Positions 1-6,433 of a DNA stretch of 11,813 bases are shown here, in pieces. The notes under the pieces were generated by a model. It saw nothing but the letters and a program-made list of their open reading frames with translations, was not told the origin of the DNA and searched no databases. How positions within the stretch are numbered: position 1 is the first letter of the stretch; each line of letters starts with the position of its first letter. Position numbers and translations under genes: made by a program. Origin of the DNA: Pedobacter sp. UBA1951 (GTDB taxonomy: Bacteria; Bacteroidota; Bacteroidia; Sphingobacteriales; Sphingobacteriaceae); NCBI GenBank assembly GCA_002336465.1, contig DDEP01000159.1:1-11813 (forward strand). The letters are read 5' to 3'.

Positions 1-2
1 AA

Positions 3-3000
3 CTAATATGCTAAATTAGGTGCCAGCCAACGTTCTGCTTCCTCAATTGGCATGGATTTTCGTTTTGCGTAATCTTCTACTTGGTCTTTGGTAATTTTAT
101 TCAATCCGAAATATTTAGATTCGGGATGCGAAAAGTAAAAACCACTAACTGCTGCGGTAGGATACATCGCATAACTTTCGGTTATGTGCAAACCAATTTC
201 TTCATCTGCGTTTAGCAGCGCAAATAAAGTGCCTTTCTCTGTGTGTTCTGGACAGGCAGGGTAACCCGGTGCTGGACGTATGCCGCTGTATTGTTCTTTG
301 ATCAGCTCTTCGTTGGTAAAGTGTTCTTCTTTTGCATAGCCCCAATAATCTTTACGTACTATTTCGTGCAGTTTTTCTGCAAATGCTTCTGCAAGACGAT
401 CAGCTAATGCTTTAATGAGAATACTGTTGTAATCATCGTGATTGCGTTCATATTCTGCTACTAGTTCATCACAACCAATTCCTGCAGTTAAAGCAAAAGC
501 ACCGAAATAATCTTTTATTCCGCTGTCTTTTGGCGCAATAAAATCTGAGAGCGCGTAGTAGGGTTGTCCTTCAGGTTTCTCTGCCTGTTGGCGTAAAGTA
601 TGGATGCGTACTTTTTCAGCATTGCCATTTTTTAGCAAATCGCTTTGAGGCAGGGTTTGCGCATTAAGGTCAAGTTCTATATCATCGCCAATTGAAGAAG
701 CTGGCCAAAAGCCTAATACAGCTTTTGCTTTCAGTAATTTCTCATCCACAACGGTTTTTAATAAAGCTTGGGCATCATCAAATAATTTCCGGGCTTCGTG
801 ACCCACATTTTTATCTTCGAATATTTTAGGGTAGCTGCCTCTAAGCTCCCAAGTATGAAAAAATGGTGTCCAGTCTATATAAGGAATAAGCTCAGTAAGT
901 GGAAAATCATGCAATACTTTTGTGCCTGTAAAAGAAGGTGCAGGGGCTACTTTACTTAAATCTATATTGAATTTTGCGGCTCTTGCTTCTTCAATGCTTT
1001 TAAACCTTTTGTCAGATCGCTTGCTCAAATGTGCTTCACGGGCTTTGTTATATTCTTCTCTGATTTGAGAAATGTAATTGCCCTTCAGTTCGCCATTCAT
1101 GAGTGTACTACATACTGTAACACTTCTTGAAGCATCGAGTACGTGTATGGTAGGACCTGAATAGTTCGGGGCAATTTTTACAGCCGCATGGATGCGTGAG
1201 GTCGTTGCGCCACCTACAATAAGGGGTATGTTAAAGCCCTCGCGTTCCATTTCTTTAGCAAAATGTACCATTTCATCTAAAGATGGAGTTATCAGTCCGC
1301 TTAGACCAATAATATCTGCGTTGATTTCTTTGGCTTTTTTGATGATATCTTGTGCAGGAACCATTACGCCCATATCTATGATTTCAAAGTTATTACAGGC
1401 CAAAACTACACCTACAATGTTTTTTCCAATATCATGAACATCACCTTTTACGGTAGCTAAAAGTATGCGGCCAGCCGAAGCCCCTTGTTCTGCATCAGGA
1501 TTGGCCAGTTTCTCAGCTTCAATGAAGGGGAGCAGATAGGCTACTGCCTTTTTCATTACACGGGCCGATTTTACCACTTGTGGCAAAAACATTTTGCCTG
1601 AACCAAACAAATCCCCTACGATGTTCATACCATCCATTAAAGGACCTTCTATTACTTGTATAGGGCGGGGATACTTCTGACGGGCTTCTTCTACATCTTC
1701 ATCTAGGTATTCAATAATACCTTTAACCAAAGCATGCGAAAGGCGTTCCTCAACGTTAGTTTTACGCCAAGTTTCATCTTTGATTATGGCCTTGCCTTTG
1801 TTTTTTACTGTTTCTGCAAATTCTACCAAGCGTTCGGTAGCATCAGGTCTGCGGTTTAACAGTACATCTTCTACTTTTTGCAGTAATTCGGGTTCAATTT
1901 CTTCATAAACTTCCAACATCCCGGCATTCACAATACCCATATCCAAACCAGCTTTAATGGCATGGTATAGAAAAGCAGAGTGCATAGCCTCTCTAACTAC
2001 ATTGTTTCCTCTAAAAGAAAAAGAAATATTAGAAACACCTCCGCTCACTTTTGCCAAAGGCAGATTTTCTTTGATCCACTTGGTAGCTTTTATAAAATCT
2101 ACCGCATAATTATTGTGTTCTTCTAAACCAGTGGCTACGGTTAAGATATTCGGGTCAAAAATGATATCCTGTGGAGGGAAACCGACTTCATTTACTAAAA
2201 TATCATAACTACGTTTGCAGATTTCTGTCCTGCGCTCATAATTATCGGCCTGTCCTTGTTCATCAAAAGCCATTACCACTACTGCGGCACCATACTTTAA
2301 GATTTTGCGGGCATGAGCTTTAAAGCTTTCTTCTCCTTCTTTTAAAGAAATTGAATTTACAATTCCTTTACCCTGTAAGCATTTTAGTCCAGCTTCTATC
2401 ACGCTCCATTTAGAAGAATCGACCATGATAGGTAATTTTGCAATTTCGGGTTCAGAAGCAATGAGGTTTAAGAATTTGGTCATGGCGGCTTCTGAATCCA
2501 GCATGCCTTCATCCATATTCACATCTATAATTTGTGCGCCTCCTTCAACTTGTTGCAGGGCAACTGAGAGCGCGGCTTCATAATCGCCGCTTAAGATGAG
2601 CTTAGAGAATTTTGGAGAACCTGTAATGTTTGTACGTTCACCTATGTTCACAAAGATACTTTCAGGTGTTATGGTAACGGGTTCAAGCCCGCTTAAACGC
2701 AAATAAGGATTTACAAAAGGAATTTTGCGAGGTTGGGCTTTTTTTGCCTTTTTGGCTATACAGCCAATATGTTCAGGAGTGGTTCCGCAGCAACCACCTA
2801 CAATGTTCACGAAGCCAGATTCGATAAAATCTTCTACCAAATGGGCTGTTTCATGTGGCAGTTCGTCATAAGCCCCAAATTCGTTAGGTAAACCAGCGTT
2901 TGGATAAGCCGAAACATAACAGGTTGCTTTTGCAGCTAGTTCTTCTATATGTGGGCGCATTTCTTTGGCTCCCAAAGCGCAATTGAACCCAATACTTAAG

Positions 3001-3704
3001 GGATTGGCATGTGCTACAGAATTTAAGAATGCCTCTGCTGTCTGCCCCGATAAAGTTCTCCCTGAAGCATCGGTAATGGTTCCAGAAATCATGATTTCGA
3101 GTTTACGACCGATGATTTCTTCGTAATCTTTAATGGCCGCAATGGCAACTTTTGCGTTTAGCGTATCAAAAATGGTTTCTATCAGAAGCACATCGGCACC
3201 ACCATCTACTAAACCCTTAACTTGCTCGTAATAGGCTTGATATAATTCATCATAAGAGATGGCTCTGAAACCGGGATCGTTTACATCGGGCGATAGAGAT
3301 AAGGTACGATTTGTAGGACCAATGGCTCCGGCAACAAAGCAAACTCTATCTGGGTTTGCAGCCATAAAATCTGCTGTGGCTTCTTTTGCAATTTTAGCTC
3401 CTTCAAAACTCAGTTCATATGAAAGGGCTTCCATCCGGTAATCGGCCATGGAAATGCGTTGCGTACTAAACGTATTGGTTTCTATGATATCGGCCCCTGC
3501 TTCTAGGTACTTGGTATGGATAGCCTTGATAATATCAGGCCGGGTAATGTTTAACAGGTCATTATTCCCCTTTACATCACAAGGATGGTCTTTAAAGCGC
3601 TCGCCTCTAAAATCTTCTTCGGTAAGTTGATATTGTTGTATCATGGTGCCCATTGCACCATCAATAACCAAAATCTTATTTTCTAATTCTTTTCTAATAT
3701 CCAT
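3..3704 (-). CDS. metH: Cobalamin-dependent methionine synthase (5-methyltetrahydrofolate-homocysteine methyltransferase)
   Basis: Cytosolic enzyme that moves a methyl group from 5-methyltetrahydrofolate via cobalamin to homocysteine, giving methionine. At 1233 residues it matches the length of E. coli MetH (about 1227), and all four modules are visible. The homocysteine-binding barrel (about 5-325) has the zinc cysteines C242 (GFNCALGA) and C305/C306 (GGCCGTTPEH). The pterin-binding barrel (about 345-610) includes NIGERTN at 353-359. The cap and B12 domains (about 640-880) carry DVHDIG, with H757 as the lower cobalt ligand. The C-terminal AdoMet reactivation domain (about 910-1233) has RPAPGYPACPEHTEK at 1143-1157. 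The ATG at 3704 aligns with family N-termini (ILVIDGAMGTMIQ follows at 11). No frameshift or missing key residue is seen. The gene ends two bases inside the window, so its downstream neighbour is unknown. The upstream SAM-I riboswitch implies repression when SAM is abundant. Confidence 0.98.
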   Translation of the reverse strand: MDIRKELENKILVIDGAMGTMIQQYQLTEEDFRGERFKDHPCDVKGNNDLLNITRPDIIKAIHTKYLEAGADIIETNTFSTQRISMADYRMEALSYELSFEGAKIAKEATADFMAANPDRVCFVAGAIGPTNRTLSLSPDVNDPGFRAISYDELYQAYYEQVKGLVDGGADVLLIETIFDTLNAKVAIAAIKDYEEIIGRKLEIMISGTITDASGRTLSGQTAEAFLNSVAHANPLSIGFNCALGAKEMRPHIEELAAKATCYVSAYPNAGLPNEFGAYDELPHETAHLVEDFIESGFVNIVGGCCGTTPEHIGCIAKKAKKAQPRKIPFVNPYLRLSGLEPVTITPESIFVNIGERTNITGSPKFSKLILSGDYEAALSVALQQVEGGAQIIDVNMDEGMLDSEAAMTKFLNLIASEPEIAKLPIMVDSSKWSVIEAGLKCLQGKGIVNSISLKEGEESFKAHARKILKYGAAVVVMAFDEQGQADNYERRTEICKRSYDILVNEVGFPPQDIIFDPNILTVATGLEEHNNYAVDFIKATKWIKENLPLAKVSGGVSNISFSFRGNNVVREAMHSAFLYHAIKAGLDMGIVNAGMLEVYEEIEPELLQKVEDVLLNRRPDATERLVEFAETVKNKGKAIIKDETWRKTNVEERLSHALVKGIIEYLDEDVEEARQKYPRPIQVIEGPLMDGMNIVGDLFGSGKMFLPQVVKSARVMKKAVAYLLPFIEAEKLANPDAEQGASAGRILLATVKGDVHDIGKNIVGVVLACNNFEIIDMGVMVPAQDIIKKAKEINADIIGLSGLITPSLDEMVHFAKEMEREGFNIPLIVGGATTSRIHAAVKIAPNYSGPTIHVLDASRSVTVCSTLMNGELKGNYISQIREEYNKAREAHLSKRSDKRFKSIEEARAAKFNIDLSKVAPAPSFTGTKVLHDFPLTELIPYIDWTPFFHTWELRGSYPKIFEDKNVGHEARKLFDDAQALLKTVVDEKLLKAKAVLGFWPASSIGDDIELDLNAQTLPQSDLLKNGNAEKVRIHTLRQQAEKPEGQPYYALSDFIAPKDSGIKDYFGAFALTAGIGCDELVAEYERNHDDYNSILIKALADRLAEAFAEKLHEIVRKDYWGYAKEEHFTNEELIKEQYSGIRPAPGYPACPEHTEKGTLFALLNADEEIGLHITESYAMYPTAAVSGFYFSHPESKYFGLNKITKDQVEDYAKRKSMPIEEAERWLAPNLAY

Positions 3705-3731
3705 TTTGTAAGATAGGAGAGATGAAGAGAA

Positions 3732-3776
3732 AGATTTGTTGACTGTATTGCAACGGTTTATCTTTAACTCAAATCT
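3732..3776 (-). promoter_or_regulatory. Possible leader hairpin (expression platform) of metH
   Basis: In the metH leader, AGATTTG and CAAATCT form a perfect 7-base inverted repeat (3770-3776 with 3732-3738 on the minus strand). Inside it GTTG/CAAC can form a small inner stem. It is followed by a pyrimidine-rich run and lies 27 nt before the start codon. No canonical GC-rich stem plus U-tract is present between the aptamer and metH. This AT-rich hairpin is therefore the best visible candidate for the switching element, but its role is inferred and the fold was not computed. Confidence 0.35.
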
Positions 3777-3820
3777 ATAAAATGGCTTATCTAGAAGATG
3801 GTAAGTGATCGTAATCCTAA

Positions 3821-3916
3821 ACTTATCTTTCCCCGGTTACGGGTAGAATGTAGCACCTTGTTAGCACAGGTTGCTAAGACATCGTAGGGTCTAATCCCTC
3901 CGCCTTTCTTAATAAG
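3821..3916 (-). promoter_or_regulatory. SAM-I (S-box) riboswitch aptamer controlling metH
   Basis: Read on the minus strand, the RNA shows the S-box signature in order. The 5' P1 strand CTTATT is followed by AAGAAAGGCGGAGGGA, then the invariant GCAACC, a short P3 hairpin (CCT...AGG), GGTGCTA.ATTC, a P4 hairpin CCCG-TAAC-CGGG, and the closing GAAAGATAAG. The closing strand pairs with CTTATT through GATAAG (one G-U pair). SAM-I aptamers bind S-adenosylmethionine and usually turn off methionine and SAM supply genes, which fits the metH gene directly downstream. P2 is rich in G-U pairs compared with the usual consensus. The call rests on conserved sequence blocks and hand pairing, not on a covariance model. 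Confidence 0.94.
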
Positions 3917-3921
3917 CAGTA

Positions 3922-3953
3922 CAAAAATGCAACATCGCTTTGTTATTTCCAAA
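3922..3953 (-). promoter_or_regulatory. Bacteroidota-type promoter of the metH riboswitch transcript
   Basis: On the minus strand TTTG (3950-3953) is followed, after a 20-bp spacer, by CATTTTTG (3922-3929). This matches the Bacteroidota primary sigma pattern TTTG / TANNTTTG at all but the first T of the -7 element. A start 5-6 nt downstream falls at about 3916-3917, exactly the first base of riboswitch helix P1, which supports both calls. Confidence 0.7.
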
Positions 3954-3982
3954 AAACAGACGATAATAACCAAATAAAATTA

Positions 3983-4012
3983 CAAAGGCCGGTCAAATCT
4001 GACCGGCCTTTG
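3983..4012 (-). terminator. Intrinsic terminator after the BI-1 family gene
   Basis: A perfect 13-bp inverted repeat (CAAAGGCCGGTCA / TGACCGGCCTTTG) closes a 4-nt loop and is GC-rich in otherwise AT-rich DNA. On the minus strand it is followed by TAATTTTATTT. It lies 35 bases after the stop of the BI-1 family gene, so it should end the murQ-unknown-BI-1 transcript and insulate the metH promoter that begins 30 bases further on. Confidence 0.88.
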
Positions 4013-4046
4013 ATATAAAATTTTGTACTAGCTGTTAAATTGAGCT

Positions 4047-4805
4047 TTATTTTCTATTTCCGAAGATACGTAACAGATATAAAAAGATGTTTAAGAAATC
4101 AAGGTATAAAGAAAGGGCTGCCACAATGGCCATTTTCTTGCTTTCTACCTGTAAAGCTTGTTCTCCATTGCTTTCTATACCTTGGCCAATGCGTTTGATT
4201 TTTTGTACATCATAAGCAGTTAAAGCAGTAAATACGGCTATACCAATAAATGCCATGAACAGGCTGAATTGTTCGCTTTGGATAAACATATTGATCAGAC
4301 TAGCAATAATAAGCCCAACTAGGCCTACCATTAAAATAGGTCCAAATTTGCTCAAGTCTATATTGGTTGTATAACCCATAAAAGCCATAATGCCAAAAAT
4401 ACCGGCTGCTGCTGCAAAGCAGCTTACAATAGAACCGCTAGTATAAGCCAGTAAGATAAAACTTAAGCTTATACCTGTTAATACCGAATATAGGATGAAA
4501 ATACCTACTAAAGCGCCATATGATAATCTGCTTAATCCAAAGCTCATGGTTAAAACCAGAACTAAAGGCGAAAACATGGCTATATAACCAAAAATAGACA
4601 TGCCTACTTTGCCAGTTTCAGGATTTTGTGTAATTAAATACTGCATTAAAGCTGCATTTGAACCAAAAAGGTATGCTGCAACTGTAGAAAGACTCAAAGC
4701 CACAAACATCCATGTGAATACATTTGCAAAGAATTTTTTTGCTACTTGGCCTTCTTCTAAAACAATTACATTAGGGTCTTGGTATTGATAATCTTGTTGT
4801 TCCAT
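4047..4805 (-). CDS. Bax inhibitor-1 / YccA family integral membrane protein
   Basis: A 252-residue inner-membrane protein of the BI-1 (TMBIM) family, whose bacterial members YetJ and YccA are linked to pH-sensitive calcium leak and to modulation of the membrane protease FtsH. About seven hydrophobic segments are visible (roughly 28-48, 70-90, 96-120, 125-143, 153-175, 181-198 and 225-247) after a polar N-terminus. The family motif TAYDVQ is at 196-201 (D199), and LSLYLDFLN at 231-239 holds D236. These match the two aspartates that form the pH sensor in B. subtilis YetJ (D171 and D195, from memory). Their spacing is wider here because of a polar stretch at about 203-224. The start lies 38 nt after the preceding stop with no clear promoter between, so the gene is probably last in an operon with murQ. 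Physiological role unknown. Confidence 0.92.
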   Translation of the reverse strand: MEQQDYQYQDPNVIVLEEGQVAKKFFANVFTWMFVALSLSTVAAYLFGSNAALMQYLITQNPETGKVGMSIFGYIAMFSPLVLVLTMSFGLSRLSYGALVGIFILYSVLTGISLSFILLAYTSGSIVSCFAAAAGIFGIMAFMGYTTNIDLSKFGPILMVGLVGLIIASLINMFIQSEQFSLFMAFIGIAVFTALTAYDVQKIKRIGQGIESNGEQALQVESKKMAIVAALSLYLDFLNIFLYLLRIFGNRK

Positions 4806-4843
4806 GTTTAATTCTAAATTGTTTAATGGTTAAAAATACTATT

Positions 4844-5410
4844 TTAGTTTAACCTTTTGGTCAATATTTCTTCAACTTTTTTATAAACCTGCAAAGGTTT
4901 TAGCTTACGCCAGTGCAGATCATCTAATTCGCCACCAAAATTGATGTAGTAATCAATGCCACTGTCTCTAAATTCTTTGACCACGTGCTCGTTAAAATTT
5001 ACTCCGGCTATCCACCCTTCTTCTACCTCTTGAAACCATTCTTCGTAATAGCTATCATCTGAGGTATGAAAATTCAATACATTTTCGCCAATCAAGATAA
5101 ATTTATTGATGCCTTCATCTATCATTAACTCAATGATCTCGCGTTTTAGGATCATGATATCATTGGTAATGGCATCGTTCCACTCGCCTATAAACTCAAT
5201 AATTGCATAGCAACGGTCATAATCAACAAATAAAACTTTGAGATAAAGCGTATTTGAACCAAATGCATCCCATTGCGGGTGCAAAAGAAAGTTATAAATC
5301 TGCTTATCGAAATAAAACTCAGAATATTCTGTATTGTAAAACGGCGATCGCTCATCTTCTGCAGCAATATAATCATCACGCCATTGGTAATATGGTTCTA
5401 TCTCGTGCAT
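4844..5410 (-). CDS. Conserved-looking acidic protein of unknown function (188 aa)
   Basis: I do not recognise this protein. It is a 188-residue soluble-looking chain with no signal peptide or membrane segment, rich in Asp, Glu, Tyr and Trp, with a basic C-terminal tail (KKVEEILTKRLN). The middle (about 54-108) reads like alternating strands and a helix (LYLKVLFVDYD, CYAIIEFIG, ILKREIIELMIDEGINKFILIG). A second strand-like block (GWIAGVNF, DYYINFGGELDD) follows at 132-164, suggesting a compact alpha/beta fold. No metal-binding or nucleotide-binding motif is obvious. It sits 53 nt after the murQ stop and 38 nt before the BI-1 family gene on the same strand with no clear internal promoter, so it is likely co-transcribed with both. 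The long intact frame, with a normal ATG start, supports a real gene. Function should not be inferred from position alone. Confidence 0.85.
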   Translation of the reverse strand: MHEIEPYYQWRDDYIAAEDERSPFYNTEYSEFYFDKQIYNFLLHPQWDAFGSNTLYLKVLFVDYDRCYAIIEFIGEWNDAITNDIMILKREIIELMIDEGINKFILIGENVLNFHTSDDSYYEEWFQEVEEGWIAGVNFNEHVVKEFRDSGIDYYINFGGELDDLHWRKLKPLQVYKKVEEILTKRLN

Positions 5411-5463
5411 TTACAAGGTTGGGGTAAAAGAATAAAGAGAATTCTAGATGATCTTATCTGCTT

Positions 5464-6306
5464 TTAATGTTTAGCTTCAACTGCTTTACGTACACTTCCA
5501 TATTTATTTAACAATGCCGATGCTTCTTCTTGACTAATGTTCAGCTCGGTCATCACCATTTGCGTACCTCTATCAACCAGTTTATGGTTGGTCAATTGCA
5601 TATCAACCATACGGTTGCCTTTTACACGTCCTAATTTGATCATTACCGTTGTGCTTAGCATGTTCAATACTAGCTTTTGTGCAGTTCCCGATTTCATACG
5701 GGTAGAACCTGTTAAAAATTCAGGGCCAACTACAACTTCAACAGGATAATCGGCTACCGCCACAACAGGTCCGCCATGGTTACAGATGATACATCCAGTT
5801 AAAATACCATGTTTACGAGCCATGTTTAATCCGCCAATCACATAAGGTGTAGTGCCCGATGCGGCTAGACCTACTAAAGAGTCATTTTCGTTAAGTTCAT
5901 ATTCTTGTAGGTCTTTCCAAGCTTGTTCTTCATCGTCTTCGGCAAATTCTACTGCTTTACGTATGGCCGTATCGCCTCCCGCAATGATACCTACTACCAT
6001 ATCAAAAGGAACACCAAAGGTTGGAGGGCATTCTGATGCATCAACAATGCCTAAACGTCCACTGGTACCTGCGCCAATGTAGAACAGTCTTCCGCCTTTT
6101 CTCATTCTTTCAGCTACCGCTGTAGCTAATTTTTCTATTTGAGGAAGTGCATTTTCTACAGCTAGCGGTACTAATTTATCTTCGTTATTTATGTTCTTTA
6201 ATATCTCTGATACAGACATTTTATCAATGTCTTTATATTTTGATTCTTGTTCGGTAATTCTATTCATTCTATCAATTCGGGATAAATCTCTTAACTCATT
6301 AGACAC
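5464..6306 (-). CDS. murQ: N-acetylmuramic acid 6-phosphate etherase
   Basis: Cytosolic enzyme of cell-wall recycling that cleaves the D-lactyl ether of MurNAc-6-phosphate, giving GlcNAc-6-phosphate and D-lactate. A SIS sugar-phosphate domain fills most of the chain: GAGTSGRLGIVDASECPPT at 78-96, a second phosphate loop AASGTTPYVIGGL at 148-160, and TGSTRMKSGTAQKLVLNM at 199-216. E92 and E120 align with the catalytic glutamates E83 and E114 reported for the E. coli enzyme. The C-terminal region carries NHKLVDRG at 240-247. The first possible start is GTG at 6304-6306, three codons after an in-frame stop. ATG at 6265-6267 (Met14, MNRITEQESKYK) is the alternative and fits the usual family N-terminus, giving 267 residues. 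It heads a probable operon with the unknown 188-residue gene and the BI-1 gene. The usual recycling partners (AnmK, transporter) are not in the window. Confidence 0.96.
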   Translation of the reverse strand: MSNELRDLSRIDRMNRITEQESKYKDIDKMSVSEILKNINNEDKLVPLAVENALPQIEKLATAVAERMRKGGRLFYIGAGTSGRLGIVDASECPPTFGVPFDMVVGIIAGGDTAIRKAVEFAEDDEEQAWKDLQEYELNENDSLVGLAASGTTPYVIGGLNMARKHGILTGCIICNHGGPVVAVADYPVEVVVGPEFLTGSTRMKSGTAQKLVLNMLSTTVMIKLGRVKGNRMVDMQLTNHKLVDRGTQMVMTELNISQEEASALLNKYGSVRKAVEAKH

Positions 6307-6334
6307 GTTTTTTTAGAAAGTGTTGCTTTAAACA

Positions 6335-6367
6335 CAAATATCGATAATAAAAATTAAAAAACTCAAA
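6335..6367 (-). promoter_or_regulatory. Probable promoter of the murQ operon
   Basis: On the minus strand TTTG (6364-6367), a 21-bp spacer and GATATTTG (6335-6342) match the Bacteroidota TTTG / TANNTTTG pattern except for the first base of the -7 element. The predicted start near 6329 leaves a leader of about 23 nt to the GTG, or about 62 nt to the alternative ATG. Confidence 0.55.
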
Positions 6368-6411
6368 AGTAATTTCAGCGTTGTTTATGAAATAAGAAGA
6401 TTAAATTTTTG

Positions 6412-6419
6412 TAACTTTG
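6412..6419 (+). promoter_or_regulatory. -7 element of the S41 protease gene promoter
   Basis: TAACTTTG is a perfect TANNTTTG element. No good TTTG is found 19-21 bp upstream, so only the -7 box supports the call. With initiation 5-6 nt downstream, the transcript would begin near 6425, only about 9 nt before the ATG at 6434. It is back to back with the murQ promoter. Confidence 0.5.
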
Positions 6420-6433
6420 AGCAGTTCATTTAC

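Noticed and set aside
1192..1437. Plus-strand open frame inside metH (and similar ones at 3259-3441 and 3448-3630)
   Set aside because: Antisense shadows of a strongly conserved coding region; no promoter or recognisable protein.
3791..3973. A 60-residue open frame on the minus strand upstream of metH
   Set aside because: It lies across the SAM-I riboswitch and its promoter; the sequence is explained by RNA structure and the peptide has no protein-like features.
3705..3980. A cobalamin riboswitch upstream of metH, as might be expected for a B12-dependent enzyme
   Set aside because: No B12-box blocks are seen; the conserved sequence is clearly of the SAM-I class.
5273..5467. Plus-strand open frame opposite the 188-residue gene
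   Set aside because: Antisense shadow; the minus-strand frame is longer and fits the operon spacing.
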